Source of the DNA: Chrysopilus asiliformis
Lineage: Eukaryota > Arthropoda > Insecta > Diptera > Rhagionidae
NCBI GenBank assembly: GCA_964034945.1
Contig: OZ035962.1
Location: 31,399,943-31,463,942, forward strand
Reading direction: 5' to 3'
Length of the DNA: 64,000 bases
Shown here: positions 47,081 through 58,884 of the stretch, piece by piece
How the letters are laid out: each line of letters begins with the position of its first letter
Numbering within the stretch: position 1 is the stretch's first letter
Translations under genes and position numbers: made by a program
The notes under the pieces: model-generated
Seen by the model: the letters and a program-made list of their open reading frames with translations, nothing else
The model's database searches: none
What the model was told of the DNA's origin: nothing

Positions 47081-49900
47081 TTTGCTGATAAAATAAAAAT
47101 CGATAGGCAATGCCAGACCGACTACGAATGCTATCGATTTAATAACTCGTTTGTAGATGATGATTTTGATAGTCTGAAAGAAAAGCAAATGGTTAATAAT
47201 TCAAATGAACAGATGACGCTTAAACTCACTCGAAAGCTTATTTTAGTCAAATTTGTTATGAAGAGCTTGTTGAGATATCACGTTAGATATGAAGTTTTAT
47301 AAGATACACATCCTTCCTTATTATCTACTCATCTTTACTTTATCATGTATTTAATTTATTTAGACGATTTTTTTTTGTTTAGCTAAGGTATTTATTTCTG
47401 TGTTAATTTGTTGTAATGTTTACTATTTATTCTAGTTTTTAATCATTTGACGAACAAATTTTTTTATCAACAATACTCACGCGATTGTGTTTTTCGAAGG
47501 AAGTGAAAAATTATTTTAGTCAGACTTAAAAAAGTACATTAATTTAATACAATTACAAAAAAATATTGTCACTGGCTTGCGAGAGAAATTTATAAATTAC
47601 TAAAAAGTTTCGCACGCACAATGACTTCGTCTTTAGCGTCCTTCAGTTTTCGAATTAATTCGGCCTTGGGCTTAAACCTGGAGTAATAAATCTTTTTGTC
47701 CAACAATTGATTCTACGTTAAGTTACGATCGCGATCGGGAGAGTTTCGATGTAGTTTCTATGTAGAGTCCGACCGAGCCACCTTCGGTTAAATGTCATAC
47801 ATTTAGCGAAATGTTCGGCTTCAATTTAAGTAAAGCCAAGGAGAAATATGTCACTAAAATGTCTAATGTTGATGATTGGATGTGATCACTGTTGGAGAAC
47901 TTTACTCAATTAAAACAATTATAACTTGCGTATAAAAAAGGGGAAGGCTGTAATTTTTTGCTTTTGGATGCTATTTAAGTATTCTGGTAGAAACAATCTT
48001 ACACGTTTTTGTAACACACATATATATCAATACATACGCACGGACATGTAGCGGGATCATCGAACTGAGTCGATGGGTATATTCCCTGGGATGTACGGGA
48101 GCCTTTATGATTTCGATTTTTCAAATGATTTTAATAGCTTTCTTATATTACATTAGGCCTATCCCCGAACTGATTTGCGGTTCATCCCCCTCTTACAAAT
48201 TATTTTCTGTTTGAATTTTCGTAATTTTGTAGGAAGGGGAAAGCTTTGTGTCAAGACTCTCTCACTATTTTGATAGAAAGAGTTTATTCTCTGTATTTAG
48301 GTTACATTTGTGATGATTTTTTTTTTCTCAATTTCGGTTGGTGAGTGTGAATGTCAAAATTTTGTTCGACCACTAAATTGTACCAGTTAATAATTCAGTT
48401 ATGTCAAAATTTCGCAGATTCACACACAGCCTTAGTTGTAAAACTTTAGCAGCCATTTTAAATTTCCGCGAAAAAATATTGAGGGGCTCCCTTTTCTTTT
48501 TTGGAACTACTTTACTCTCAAAGTCAAAAAGACACACTGGTTATGCTAGTGTATTATTTCACACTTCCTCCTGAAAAACTTACAATCATGTGGAAAACTA
48601 GAAATATGAAGCCATATTTTTATAAAAATACGTTCGACCAACGTACATTTCATTCGTGAAATTTCTTTAATAAAAAAAAAATTGCAAAGATATTACAAAT
48701 TTGAAAGTGAAACCATTAATTTTCTGTTGATGTTTAGTGACCGTTTTTTAATGATTTTATTATTTTGAACAAAACCAGTAATATTTATAAATTTTGAAAA
48801 GATAAAAACTAAACATTCCAACAAAGCTTTTTTTATAAAAAAAAATTAATTTCACAAAGCGAAGAATAGATTTTATTACATTTTAACTAGCAAACATTTT
48901 TGAAGTCATGAATATTTGATTCTGTTTGTTTTACAACTTAATTTATAATTGTTATATCGAAGCGCATACCTGCTTTTATTTCGCACCAAAATAAATAAAT
49001 TACTTATAAAAAACAATTAACAAAATAAATACTAGTAATAATTTAAAATTATTAAATTTATAAGAAGTATACAAAATACAAAGTATGATAAACCTAAAAC
49101 TATACCGAATGCATGCACGAGTATTTAACTTCGAAACAGAATGCAAAAATTAAAAATAAATCAATAAAAAAAAGTTTAGTAACAAAAAATTGTGTATATT
49201 TTCCTTGTCACGTATTTTTAGTAATTAAATATGTTTATAAGAATTAACTATAAATAAAACAATTAAATTTCATAAATATTTGTAACTAGTTGACTTTTTA
49301 GTGTTTCTAAAGGAATATTAAGTCAAAATTAAACGTTGATTCGCATTAAATGAATTGGAGATAACAGTTGCGCCTTACACATAAAGCAAAAAAAAAGAAA
49401 AAAAATGGATGATACTTTAAAAATTAATTAATGACGTTGTTTGCTATACGGCAATATAACAGAACGAAAGGCTTGAGATTTAAATTTAAATGGATTAGTT
49501 AATTATAGCCAGTTCAATGTGAAATTAGATTTTTTTCAATGGAGATCTTTCGTAACTTTTCTAGGTAATAAATTCTTAATATTAAATTGATATAATTGTG
49601 ATTTGATCAAAAGAATAAAGTAAAAACTAAACATAATAAATATAAAGCATGAAAATTATTGTAAACATAATAATATAACAACAAAAGATAAATAAATGAT
49701 ACTCAGTTATGATATTAAATTATAATCTAATATTTATGATGATATAATGCCCATTTTTCTCTAATTGTATGATTTTTTATTGTAAATATTTTCGATTTAT
49801 TTTTGTTGTAAAAAATAACAATGTATATGCAATATATAACATTAATAAAAATTATGTCATTCAATTGAAAGGTGTTTTATAAGGTTTTACGTTTAAGCAT
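47081..49900 (+). other. Dab 3' flank, probable long 3' UTR
   Basis: AT-rich with AATAAA-type hexamers soon after the stop (47088-47095) and many more, up to AATAAAAATTATG near 49850. Apart from the coding-like islands no gene was seen. The true cleavage site cannot be chosen from sequence alone. Confidence 0.4.
47590..47885. other. Coding-like islands 3' of Dab
   Basis: Minus strand 47712 down to 47590 is open and reads NQLLDKKIYYSRFKPKAELI, then RKLKDAKDEVIVRAKLFSNL and stop. Plus strand 47766-47885 is open and reads EPPSVKCHTFSEMFGFNLSK, then AKEKYVTKMSNVDDWM and stop. Between them (47726-47750) TTACGATCGCGATCG then GGAGAGTTTCGAT repeats part of Dab exon 7 (YDRDRKSFD, near 45460). Local base composition is richer than the surrounding 3' flank. 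I do not recognise a family; these may be exon remnants. Confidence 0.3.
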
Positions 49901-51027
49901 TAAATCATTTCTGATTAATGGTTTTTACTCGACCTCGGTCATTGAACTCTATTGGAATTTGCCTGACCTGTTGGAGGAATTTTTTCGAATGTAAAAACAT
50001 CCACAAAGGTAATATAACATTTTGTCTGTAAGCCGAGAAATTCCAATAGGGTATTTTATAATTGTTTCATGTATAGCTGGTGTTTGAATCTGTGCCTTGC
50101 AAGAATTCGCCGATCAAGAGCTTTCTTTTCTCTCTCTTCGGTATTTCAACAGCTTCTCTCCACCCTTTACTATTTGACGCCGCCCTTCTTCATTTTGAGG
50201 ACTCCAATTCTTATCAAATTAATCAACAACAGTCGTGTCGTAAGTCTCGACTGTAAGCGGTTCTGATAGACTAGTGATACGGAACTAATTTGAAGTGGTA
50301 AAAAGCTAGCATCACTAACATCTTTTCTGTAAGAATATATTTTCTGCATGCTATCCAAAACTACACCAGAAAGAAAAAGCTGATGTGATTGTTATATAAT
50401 TGTTCAAATATTGGCAAAAAAAGTGGCGAAAACGAAGCGTATTTCGAATTTATATCCATTTTCTGCAAATTGGTCTGAAATACAATAGAAGTTCTAGTTG
50501 TAGCCGTCACTTCGGTCGACTATCTGGATAGCCCGAACCGGTTCGCGTGACATTTGCCGTGTCGTTTCAGTCGAAAAATCTATCAGAATCCCATGTTAAT
50601 TATAATTAAAACAATGAGGAACTGGAAAAAATTTTGATAGGAGACATGAAGTTTCGATCCGAGAATCTAATGGCCGGATCATCATAAGTGACAATAGATA
50701 TCGGTAGATAACAAAATTGTGGAAAATGTTATTTTCTTGTAACAAACTTATTAATTGTAGGCTGTCCATCAAATATTTCTCGCTATAATACACCATCGCT
50801 TTTCATAAGTGTTAGCAGAGTGTTGATAACTCCAGATTTTTTTCTTCAATTAATATTTCTCTTAATTTTGCCAAGATGTTTTTCATGAAAAATAAAACTT
50901 CTTAAATTAAAAATACAAACACGTAAGAGTTTTTGAAGCCGAATTAAAATTTCTTTGAGAAAGCTTCGATTTGTATGAAAGATATTTTAAAATCATACAA
51001 AAAAAAACAATAAATTTGGAATAGTAT
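49901..51027. other. Intergenic, between Dab 3' flank and deoxyhypusine synthase
   Basis: No gene recognised. A somewhat less AT-rich patch at 50080-50260 gives fragmentary open frames on both strands without family motifs. Confidence 0.4.
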
Positions 51028-52211
51028 TTATTTACCATTTTTCACAGCAGTTTTTTGAAAATGCCTTTTAGCGAAAGTTTCGCCAACTATTAAGGGAAAT
51101 ACAAGACTAGCTTCCGCATAGATTTTAACTGGCGTCGCATCCTTCTTAATTTTTCCCCACGAAACTGCTTCATCTGGTCGTGCGCCGCTATCGCTCCCGT
51201 CGAATTCTGACGCTGTGTTAATGTAAACCGAGAAATCAGCGCCATTTCGCATTAAATTTGCATTGCAAATATGATGTTTAATTAACCCGCCGCCAATTAT
51301 AATCATTCCAGAGTTCACAGCTTTAACAGCCATCGTGTTTAGTCTTTTTAAATCGGAAATTATGTCCAGAACCAGGCCTGGATTCCTATGGGAATGAAAG
51401 TACATCATATCTCCTAAGCTGCCATCAGTTAATGCTGGACTAAAAACTGGAATTTTATTTTTCGCCGCCCAATAGTAAATCGATGAAGGATCGTTGATTC
51501 TTTCTCCTAATCGCTGTATGACTTTTGATGGTGTCCATAAAATTTGTTTAGTCTTCTGGTCCTCCAGCATCTCGTCCAGCAGTGGTAGCACCCAGTTCTC
51601 GAATTTACAGTAATTATCATTGGGTACTAGCAGGTTCCCGATGCGATTGATTCCATTTTCCCGAAGCATTTTCCCAGGAAGCTCGAAAGATCCTGTAATA
51701 GAAATCTTAAATGTTTTCTACCAAGATTAAGTGAACTTTACCAATAAAAGTGGGTGCCAGACATTTTATAAAGTCCTCCTCAATGCCACCGGCCGTGGAA
51801 ACAATGCAGTCAACCATGCTATGCTCGACGAGGAAGCGAATAGTTTCGCGCATTCCAGAAGATGCCATATTCGAGGTGTATCCCAAAAAAATTGTGCAAT
51901 TCCTTTTCCGCTTTATGAATTCGTCCTCTTCGTAGTTGTCCATCGCATCCTCTGGTAGAGGAAGTTCCCTGCAATCCAGCTGGGATAATTAATAAGTATG
52001 AAATGTATTAGCTTCGTACCATTTTGTTTATCTCTTGTAGCGCTTCGCCAAAATTTGTTGCTTGAAATCCCGAGTTCAGAAATGACTGCAATAGAGCGGA
52101 ATAGTCAACCCCATTGTTCCATTCGTAGCCCTTCACTTCCGGAGTATTTTCGGGAATTTTACTGCTACTAACTAGGACGGCTTGCTTCGAGATTTCAGGC
52201 TCAAACGACAT
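51028..52211 (-). CDS. DHPS: Deoxyhypusine synthase
   Basis: Catalyses the NAD-dependent transfer of the 4-aminobutyl group of spermidine to one lysine of the eIF5A precursor, the first step of hypusine formation; a cytosolic homotetramer. Exons on the minus strand: 52211-52020, 51979-51742 and 51692-51028, 1095 bp in total, 364 residues, against about 369 in human. The two introns are very short (40 and 49 bp). Recognisable family segments are [73 protein letters not shown] and [12 protein letters not shown]. The active-site lysine lies in DEAVSWGKI at residue 324, equivalent to human Lys329. The end [15 protein letters not shown] is typical. The start is the ATG at 52211. A perfect 57-bp tandem duplication lies 170-283 bp upstream. 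No defect seen. Confidence 0.97.
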
Positions 52212-52380
52212 TTTTTAACCAATTTATTTTCATAATAAGACGAAAATTTGAGGTTGGAGAGAATTAGTTCACAATGAATTTCGTTCGATTGTCAACTGTT
52301 GTCTAGAGATCTTATAATCTAATACAGTGAGACCTCGATAATCGCAACTATAGTGGCCAGAGTGGGCCAGAGTGTGTTGC

Positions 52381-52494
52381 GTTACACGCCATCCAGACCT
52401 GCCGGAAACGTTAACAGAAATGTCATTAGAAAATTCTGTTACACGCCATCCAGACCTGCCGGAAACGTTAACAGAAATGTCATTAGAAAATTCT
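52381..52494. repeat. 57-bp perfect tandem duplication upstream of deoxyhypusine synthase
   Basis: Two identical adjacent units, 52381-52437 and 52438-52494, each starting GTTACACGCCATCCAGACCT and containing GTTAACAGAAATGTC. They lie 170-283 bp before the start codon of the minus-strand gene, so within its likely promoter or 5' UTR. Confidence 0.9.
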
Positions 52495-52916
52495 GTTGTG
52501 ACGTAGATGGGCTGCTGATTCTGGCATGACGTTTCAGTTCCAGAAATGCGTTGAGCAGTAAACAACTGAGTAGTAAATATGACGATCTCAGTGATTTCAC
52601 TTTTTTCTTTAAAATTTCCGCACTAAAATTAAATTCGGCCTCCAGCTACTCCCACGATGCCTTTTTCAAATCATTCCTTTGTAAAAATTACTCTTAAACA
52701 GTATTCGTTTATAGAACGGAGCGTCTCTGCACGTGAAAAATTAGAATCCGCCATCTTAAATTCCATTTCTGTTACGATTTCTGTTAGCAAAGATGTCAGC
52801 AAAAACTGTCAGACTTTTCTGTCGTAACAACTGACTTTTCAATCTGCACTAGACATAACATCAGACGTAACAGCGACAATGGCGGGATTCATGGCAGGTG
52901 TGGATTACTAGTTAAG

Positions 52917-53279
52917 CTAGAACCTGAATCGTACGTCGATGCGTCCGTCATGCGTCCGTCACGTTGACAGTTCGAGTAAAATCAACGGGCTACTATGAGT
53001 ACTCCCCTAATAATACGTTTTCCGATGCGGCAACCGCATAGAGTAGGTCGAATTTCTACTTTTACATGCGGCAACGCACGGAAATGTCATTTCGCAAAAA
53101 AGTTTGTTTACGATTTAAGCAATTTAAGTATGGAACAAATTGAAAGTAATTGTTTCGACGATAAACTAATAGAAGAAGTGCAAAACAATGAATTAACTCC
53201 AGATTCGTTGCCGTACCCAACTGTCACCGCATCGAACTGTCAACCGGACGGACGCATCGATATACGATTCAGGTTCTAG
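52917..53279 (+). mobile_element. Frame-bearing inverted-repeat element, copy 2 (both ends present)
   Basis: 363 bp with terminal repeats of about 31 bp: CTAGAACCTGAATCGTACGT then CGATGCGTCCG at the left, and CGGACGCATCGATATACGAT then TCAGGTTCTAG at the right. The plus-strand frame 52995-53279 starts MSTPLIIRFPMRQPHR, continues YDLSNLSMEQIESNCFDDK and EEVQNNELTPDSLPYP, and its stop codon lies inside the right terminal repeat. No family recognised. It sits between the divergent deoxyhypusine synthase and CDYL/ECI2-type genes. Confidence 0.7.
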
Positions 53280-53763
53280 GAGTTCGGAGATTGTGAAAAC
53301 GGCCCTATATGGTTAAACTTAATCGGGATTAGGTCGTCAGCAATAATATCATGTTGGGTGGTTTTAATTAGTTTTATCATTTGGTAAAGCTTGGCGTCCT
53401 TTGCGAGAAATATTTGAAATTTCATTGGATTTACGTGAATGAATCAACCGTTTTCTAGTGAAAAGTGGAAATTACTGATTTTAGAGTGTTCTCACATATT
53501 CCGTTAGCCTAGAAACTTGTTTATTTCACGGGTTTATGTAATTTTTGTTAGGCTTGGAAATGGCGTATTTTTGCTCCAAGAAAGTTTCGTAGTGTTGGTG
53601 AACTGACCTCGCATTTTGCATTTGATAAGAAAACAGCCAGTTTGCGGCTAAAATAACTCGATTTGGTCACCAGTTCAGATAAAAAAGTGGGCCACAAAAG
53701 GAGCTGACAAGAAGGATCACTGGAATTCATTTAACCTTTAAAGTATTGAAATTCGGTTAGGAA

Positions 53764-56700
53764 ATGTCGACCGAACAGACGGGTAACTCTAATGATATTG
53801 AGGTGTTACAGAATATCATAATTAGGAAGGACGATTCGTCCGTGAAGCACGGTAAGCAATATAAATTTATTGTTAAAAAGATATGTTTAAAAATAGCTCC
53901 GTTTTAGTTGATGCACTTTCGTCAGTGGATCCCATTTCTCCCGCGCACGCCATTCCGCGAACTGGAGAATGCATGGTGAGTGATGATGACGACCAACCGA
54001 AAGTCATTTTAGAACTGGAAACGGTTCCAATCGAGGAACATGAAGACATCGAGGACAGCATTACTACAGTGGTTCACATACCAAAGGATTCAGGACAAGC
54101 CTCTGAACTTGCAAAGCAGCAGCTGAAAGCGTTGTCTTTTAGCAAACGAAAGGGGAAGCACTCTCATACGGAAGCTCTGCCGAAAAGCACTCCTATTGCA
54201 AAAGATACTTCAGACTCCAATGAGACACAAGATGCGTCCCAGGAGACAATCGTGGAAGATGTTGAAAAACAACAGTTAATCGACATTCTAGAAGGAAATA
54301 TGGAGGAGGAAAACGACGACAATGTGGAACTGGAAGTGATACCCGTTACGGAGAATGGCGAGCCAGCGGATGAAGAGTCTTTAAGGCTTCTCAGTCAAAA
54401 GGACGAGCAACAAATCGCTTTAGAGCAGATGATGAGCATAAAGAGCAGAAAGCGGGGACGGAAAGCTATAGATAAGTCAGGAACGGCAACAGGTTTGGTT
54501 CAGAAGCTGGTAATGGACTGGTCTGATGGTGAGAAAGATGAAGACTCTAAACTATCGACAGTAAGGGGGAAAATGGTGAAAACAGGTTCACCTACAGCCA
54601 AAAAAGGACAACCGTCACCAGTGCCGATATTTAAAAGCACGCGGGTAGTCAAAAAGAAAATCATTTGGGATCCCGATGCGCCAGAAACGAAAATCTCCTA
54701 CGCTAGCCTTGTTCAGTCGTCGTCGGCAAAGAAACCCACACCAAATAAACGTAACATAGCGCTACCAAAAAAGGTGGAAGTAAAACCAGTGGCTAAGGCA
54801 ACACTGAAGAATGAAAGCCCAGAGACTAAGGGGAGGCTTTTGAACTCGATGAAGAGGCGTTCGGAGACTCCGCCCGCTTTGAACCACAAGAAGAAGAAGA
54901 TATCTGAAATTGATCGCTTGCTGCGGGACGAGGGAGCTGCGAATATGTTGAACTCCATCGAGAACGAAAAGTCAACGCCCAAGGAAGTTCGCGCGAAACG
55001 AGAGCCCGCAACCAACGACAAATCAGCGAAAAAGGATCAGACGCCACGGAAAAGGGGCCCAAAATCTGCAGCAGCCAGTTGGGATTACGTCTACAATCAA
55101 CAGAATGTCGATTCTTTAATCATTCGCCGACGATCGAACAGTTCATATTCAAGTACAAGTCCGAGACGATTGAGTTTGGATACAACTCCGACTCAACCAC
55201 AACCGAAGAAGCCTGGTACAAGAGGTAAGAACTTTGAGTTTGCCAAACCCGGCACAAAGAAGATGTCCCCGACAGACGAGAGCAAAAACAGTATCAATGC
55301 TACGTTAATGGCTGATATTAAGACTAGAGAATCAAATCGAAAATCGCAAAGGTCTTCCGTTAATGATCGGAACAATTCGCATATAGATCTGTCGCCGACA
55401 GCGGCGTCTGTTGATTTAGGCAAAGACCTCGGCGGCGATGTTGTCGTTAAGAAATTAGCCGGTAATGTGGTGCAATTAATATTGAAGCCAAAGACTGATG
55501 ATGTGAAGAATTCATTTACCCCAGCGGTTTGTTAATTACCGGCATTAGGTGATATTTTGCATTCTAATGGATTTTTAATGTTTTTAGCTGATGAATAACG
55601 TTGTATCGGCTTTAGAGAAACTCCAGAATGACAGCAGCTGTAAAGTTGTCTGCGTTACATCGCAGGGAATGAATTTCTGCGAGGGGGTTGATTTTTCAGG
55701 GATTGTTCAGGCGAGTTCATTGGAAAAACGAAAGAATGCCGTTAGCGAGCTTGCAATGTCCGTTCGGTAAGTGAAACTGCTTTTAATTTTTCTCTCGAAA
55801 AGGGAAGTTTTTTTTGGATTGCATTGAATAATGAAAATTTTAAAAGAGGCTGTCTATCTGTTGTGTGCGAACTCTGATCAGATGAAAATTACTCCAGAGG
55901 TTCCGTAGATAGCAGAAGTAGGGGCTTAGCAGTATGGTTTAAGGTGGTGCCTTTCTGGCTCCCTGGTTACTGCGACCTTTAGATCTATTGTGACTTTCCT
56001 ATAATTAGTTTAGTCACCCCCTCAGAGTTTCAGAATTGTTTTGGCCGGAGTCTTCTCAGGAAGTAAGGGCTGTCTGAAAAATACGTACAAACGTCTAGTT
56101 TTTCCCCTCCGTTTTCGGAGTTAATACTGCCCTTACAACACCGCAAAGCTTCCTCCACCTAAATGTGTGATGTGACAGCCTCTAGGGTGGGGTTGGTTTT
56201 CATGTGATTCACAGTCAGGTTTGGCAGGTTGGACGCTGTCTTGTAAATTGAATGTAGCGGTGTACATTTTAATGCACATTGAATTACATTTTGTCTTTTA
56301 ACATTATACGTTATCTCGTACCGTTATTGAGATATTTTTATTAAAAAAAAATTAAAAAATAACAGATTTTCACAAATGGTTTGCAAACTAACGGCTTTTA
56401 AAAGTCTGCATTTTTTACATACATTTTTTACCTAATTTTGTAAATTACAGACAATTTTTGCAAAACTTCCTAAGTTTCCCAAAGCCTTTGGTAGCTGCCG
56501 TGAATGGGATTTGCTCTGGATTAGGTGTAACTATGTTGCCGTTATTCGATGTCGTAATTGGAAGCGATAAAGCTACATTTAATACTCCATATGCGAGAAT
56601 TGGACAACTGCCGGAAGGAAATTGTATTTTTACATTAAATCATAGCATAAGACACACTTTCGTAAGTTTTTTTTTTTGTTTCTTACGTAATTTTTAATTG

Positions 56701-58066
56701 CCATGCAATTCTTGAAGTTGTTTAAAAATACCTAACAAAAAAATTTTAATTTAGAAAACAAAACTTTTATTACTGGGTGAGACAATGAATGCAACAGAGG
56801 CCACCTTAGGTGGTCTCATTACAAAAGTTGTATCGATGACCAAAGTACAAGAAGAAGCGCTTCAGTATGCAAGAAAACTGGCATTGCTTCCAACTCAGGT
56901 AAATTTTTATTACTATTATAAATCATTTATATTACTATAAGGGTATTCACATATGGTATTAAAATATCTGTTATCGTCGTAAAATAGTATTGTTTGTTAA
57001 AGTTTTGTAAACAACAATTTTTTTCGGTTTTACTACGAAAAGGTGCGTACTGGTTTACGACGACAACAGCTATTTTAATAGCAAATGTGAATACCTTATA
57101 CATATAAAGGTTTGCTGAAAAAGTCAAGTTGCGTACTTTTGTAGAGAACAAGAAGTCAAAAAATATTGACGACTGATTTTTTACTTTCTTAAATGAAGTA
57201 TAGCGCTTCTGATTCGATTGGAGCATTATTACAGAAAGCTCTTTCTCTCTGTTAGTCTGTCGGTCTGTTAGTTTATCGGTCTGTCACAAAATTTCTGAAA
57301 AACTACTAGAGCTAAAGCCATACAATTTTACAAGGAATGTTTGGTTCGATCCTATCCGTTAACCGAAAATAACCGAAATTTCGTTTTTCGCGATTTACTC
57401 CGAAACTATGCGTTTTTCAATATATGACAAAAGTTGGACACAATGAAACTTTCTAGACTTTTGCCTTCTACTAGAACTTCGCATCTCAAATCGTTATTGA
57501 GATATAGAGAAAACTAACGGTTTTTAAAGGAGTCGAATTAAAGAGATTAATGATTCTTACAATTTTGTCTGCTATCGTTATCCGTCATCTTTGACCGTTA
57601 TTAAGAGATTTTCATTAAAAGGTAGAAAATAGATTTTTGCGAATGGCTTGCAAACTAACGGTTCCTCGTAAAAATAGCTAAAACAAGAATTAAGGATTTG
57701 TCTTTTGCGGTAAATCGATACTTTTTTTTACCGTTATCAAAATAGTTCAGATTGCATAAAAAATATTTTTTTTGTCGGGTTATAGTGTAAATTGCGTAGG
57801 AACGTAGATCTGGTAAAAGAAAATCATGTGCTGTTCACATCATATATTTTTATAAAAATTCTTGTTAATAAAAAAAAACGTTTGCTAATAAAATTTGTTG
57901 ACTGTCGTTTTAGGGACTACGTTCAATGAAACAGCAAAAACAGATTAAGGAAAGCTCGGAATTGACAACATCGCTATTGGAAGAACAAAAAATCATGTCA
58001 CAGCATTGGATTAGCGCCGAATGCCAAGAAAAATTCAAACAATATTTGGCAAATGGCAGTTGGTAG
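53764..58066 (+). CDS. CDYL/ECI2-type enoyl-CoA hydratase-fold protein with a long charged N-terminal region
   Basis: Exons: 53764-53851, 53908-55526, 55588-55766, 56451-56661, 56755-56898, 57914-58066; 2394 bp, 797 residues, all phases consistent. Residues 1-569 are acidic then lysine/serine-rich, with likely nuclear-localisation clusters (KKRKGKHS-like, KSRKRGRKAID, NHKKKKISEIDRLL). Two stretches look conserved rather than spacer: EIDRLLRDEGAANMLNSIE near residue 362 and SWDYVYNQQNVDSLIIRRRS near 420. Residues 570-797 are a crotonase fold: VTSQGMNFCEGVDFSG, KPLVAAVNGICSGLGVTML, FDVVIGSDKATFNTPYARIG, PEGNC. The order and motifs match the CDYL/ECI2 branch. No chromodomain is visible, unlike vertebrate CDYL. 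Glu684 in LPEGN sits where ECI2-type isomerases keep the catalytic glutamate and CDYL has Asp, so activity is possible but unproven. Introns 3 and 5 contain repeats. It could be a chromatin co-repressor or an acyl-CoA isomerase; the long basic N-terminus favours the nucleus. Confidence 0.85.
56290..56440 (+). repeat. AACTAACGG dispersed repeat, copy 4 (3' fragment, intron 3)
   Basis: TACCGTTATTGAGATATTTT followed by TTTGCAAACTAACGG matches 24205-24290. Located in intron 3 of the CDYL/ECI2-type gene, just before exon 4. Confidence 0.55.
56941..57095. mobile_element. Inverted-repeat mini-element with GGTATTCAC ends, copy B (in intron 5)
   Basis: 155 bp with terminal inverted repeats of about 40 bp (GGGTATTCACATATGGTATT at the left; the right end complements it from TTTACGACGACAACAGC to GTGAATACC). 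Flanked by TAA and TTA, so the target is probably TA or TTA. It lies in intron 5 of the CDYL/ECI2-type gene. Confidence 0.65.
57207..57860 (+). repeat. AACTAACGG dispersed repeat, copy 5 (intron 5)
   Basis: Same module order as 23735-24560: GATTCGATTGGAGCATTATT, CTGTCGGTCTGTTAG tract, CCGTTAACCGAAA, TTTCGTTTTTCGCGATTTAC, GAGAAAACTAACGG, TTGCAAACTAACGG, GTAAATTGCGTAGGAACGTAG. It occupies most of intron 5 of the CDYL/ECI2-type gene. Confidence 0.7.
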
Positions 58067-58884
58067 AACAAAAATCAGTGTTTAAGAAATTTATATGTCC
58101 TCACATATGGTTTACATACTAATATTGTAATAACTGCTTTCGAACTACATTTTTTCAAAGCAATTACAGTTCACTTTTTTAATATAGAATTCTATTTGTA
58201 TTTATAAATGTGAATTTTCTATATGTTTGGATTTATAAATGTGTAGTCTAACAACATTACAATCGAATTAAACAAAGAAGAAGAATTGTTGAAATTTTTG
58301 AACAGTAGTAGCGTGGGATATCTAGTACTATTTTTATATCGAAATTAAAAATGTTTCATAGTTTTAAGTAAATTTGTCCCTTCATTTAGTTGAAAGTTAA
58401 TTTTACATTATTTACAAAAATGTATTTTTTGTTGTAATAAAAAAGTTATCATTTTTATCAAATAAGCAAAAAATACTTTGTTCAGATACAGTAAATTTTT
58501 GCATTATGCATTGATGACCACGTAATATTTGCAGATAAAAATTACATCTTTTGTAAATTTTCTTTTAGTATTTAAGTAGCTGCAAAGCAAGCATTATTTT
58601 AAAGTAAAATGTAAGTTCAATGATTGAATGATTTTGTTCCATTTTGGATTTAATAAAAGTTTATTTCAGCAGTTGAAAATTGTCGTTTAAATTTTGAAAT
58701 ATTATTATTCAAGGAAAACACTTTTTGAGGCTTAGACAGGTTTCCGGAAGTTGTAGTTAAATTTTCCAATATGACACATAGTTTTTGTGGCCGAATTATC
58801 GTGAAAAACTCGCATTTTTAAATGTAGGAAATTGGTGCAAAAAATATGACTTATATATTTCTCTTTAAAGTTGAAAATATGTAG

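Noticed and set aside
52325..52350. Pogo/Tigger-like end (CAGTGAGACCTCGATAAT)
   Set aside because: No matching inverted end was found downstream, so an element cannot be supported.
53883..53907. ATG at 53883 as start of the enoyl-CoA hydratase-fold gene
   Set aside because: It lies in intron 1, before the TTTTAG acceptor; the upstream exon from 53764 joins in phase.
56458..56697. Internal ATG giving a short enoyl-CoA hydratase protein
   Set aside because: It is an internal exon with good acceptor and donor; the open frame only runs into the intron.
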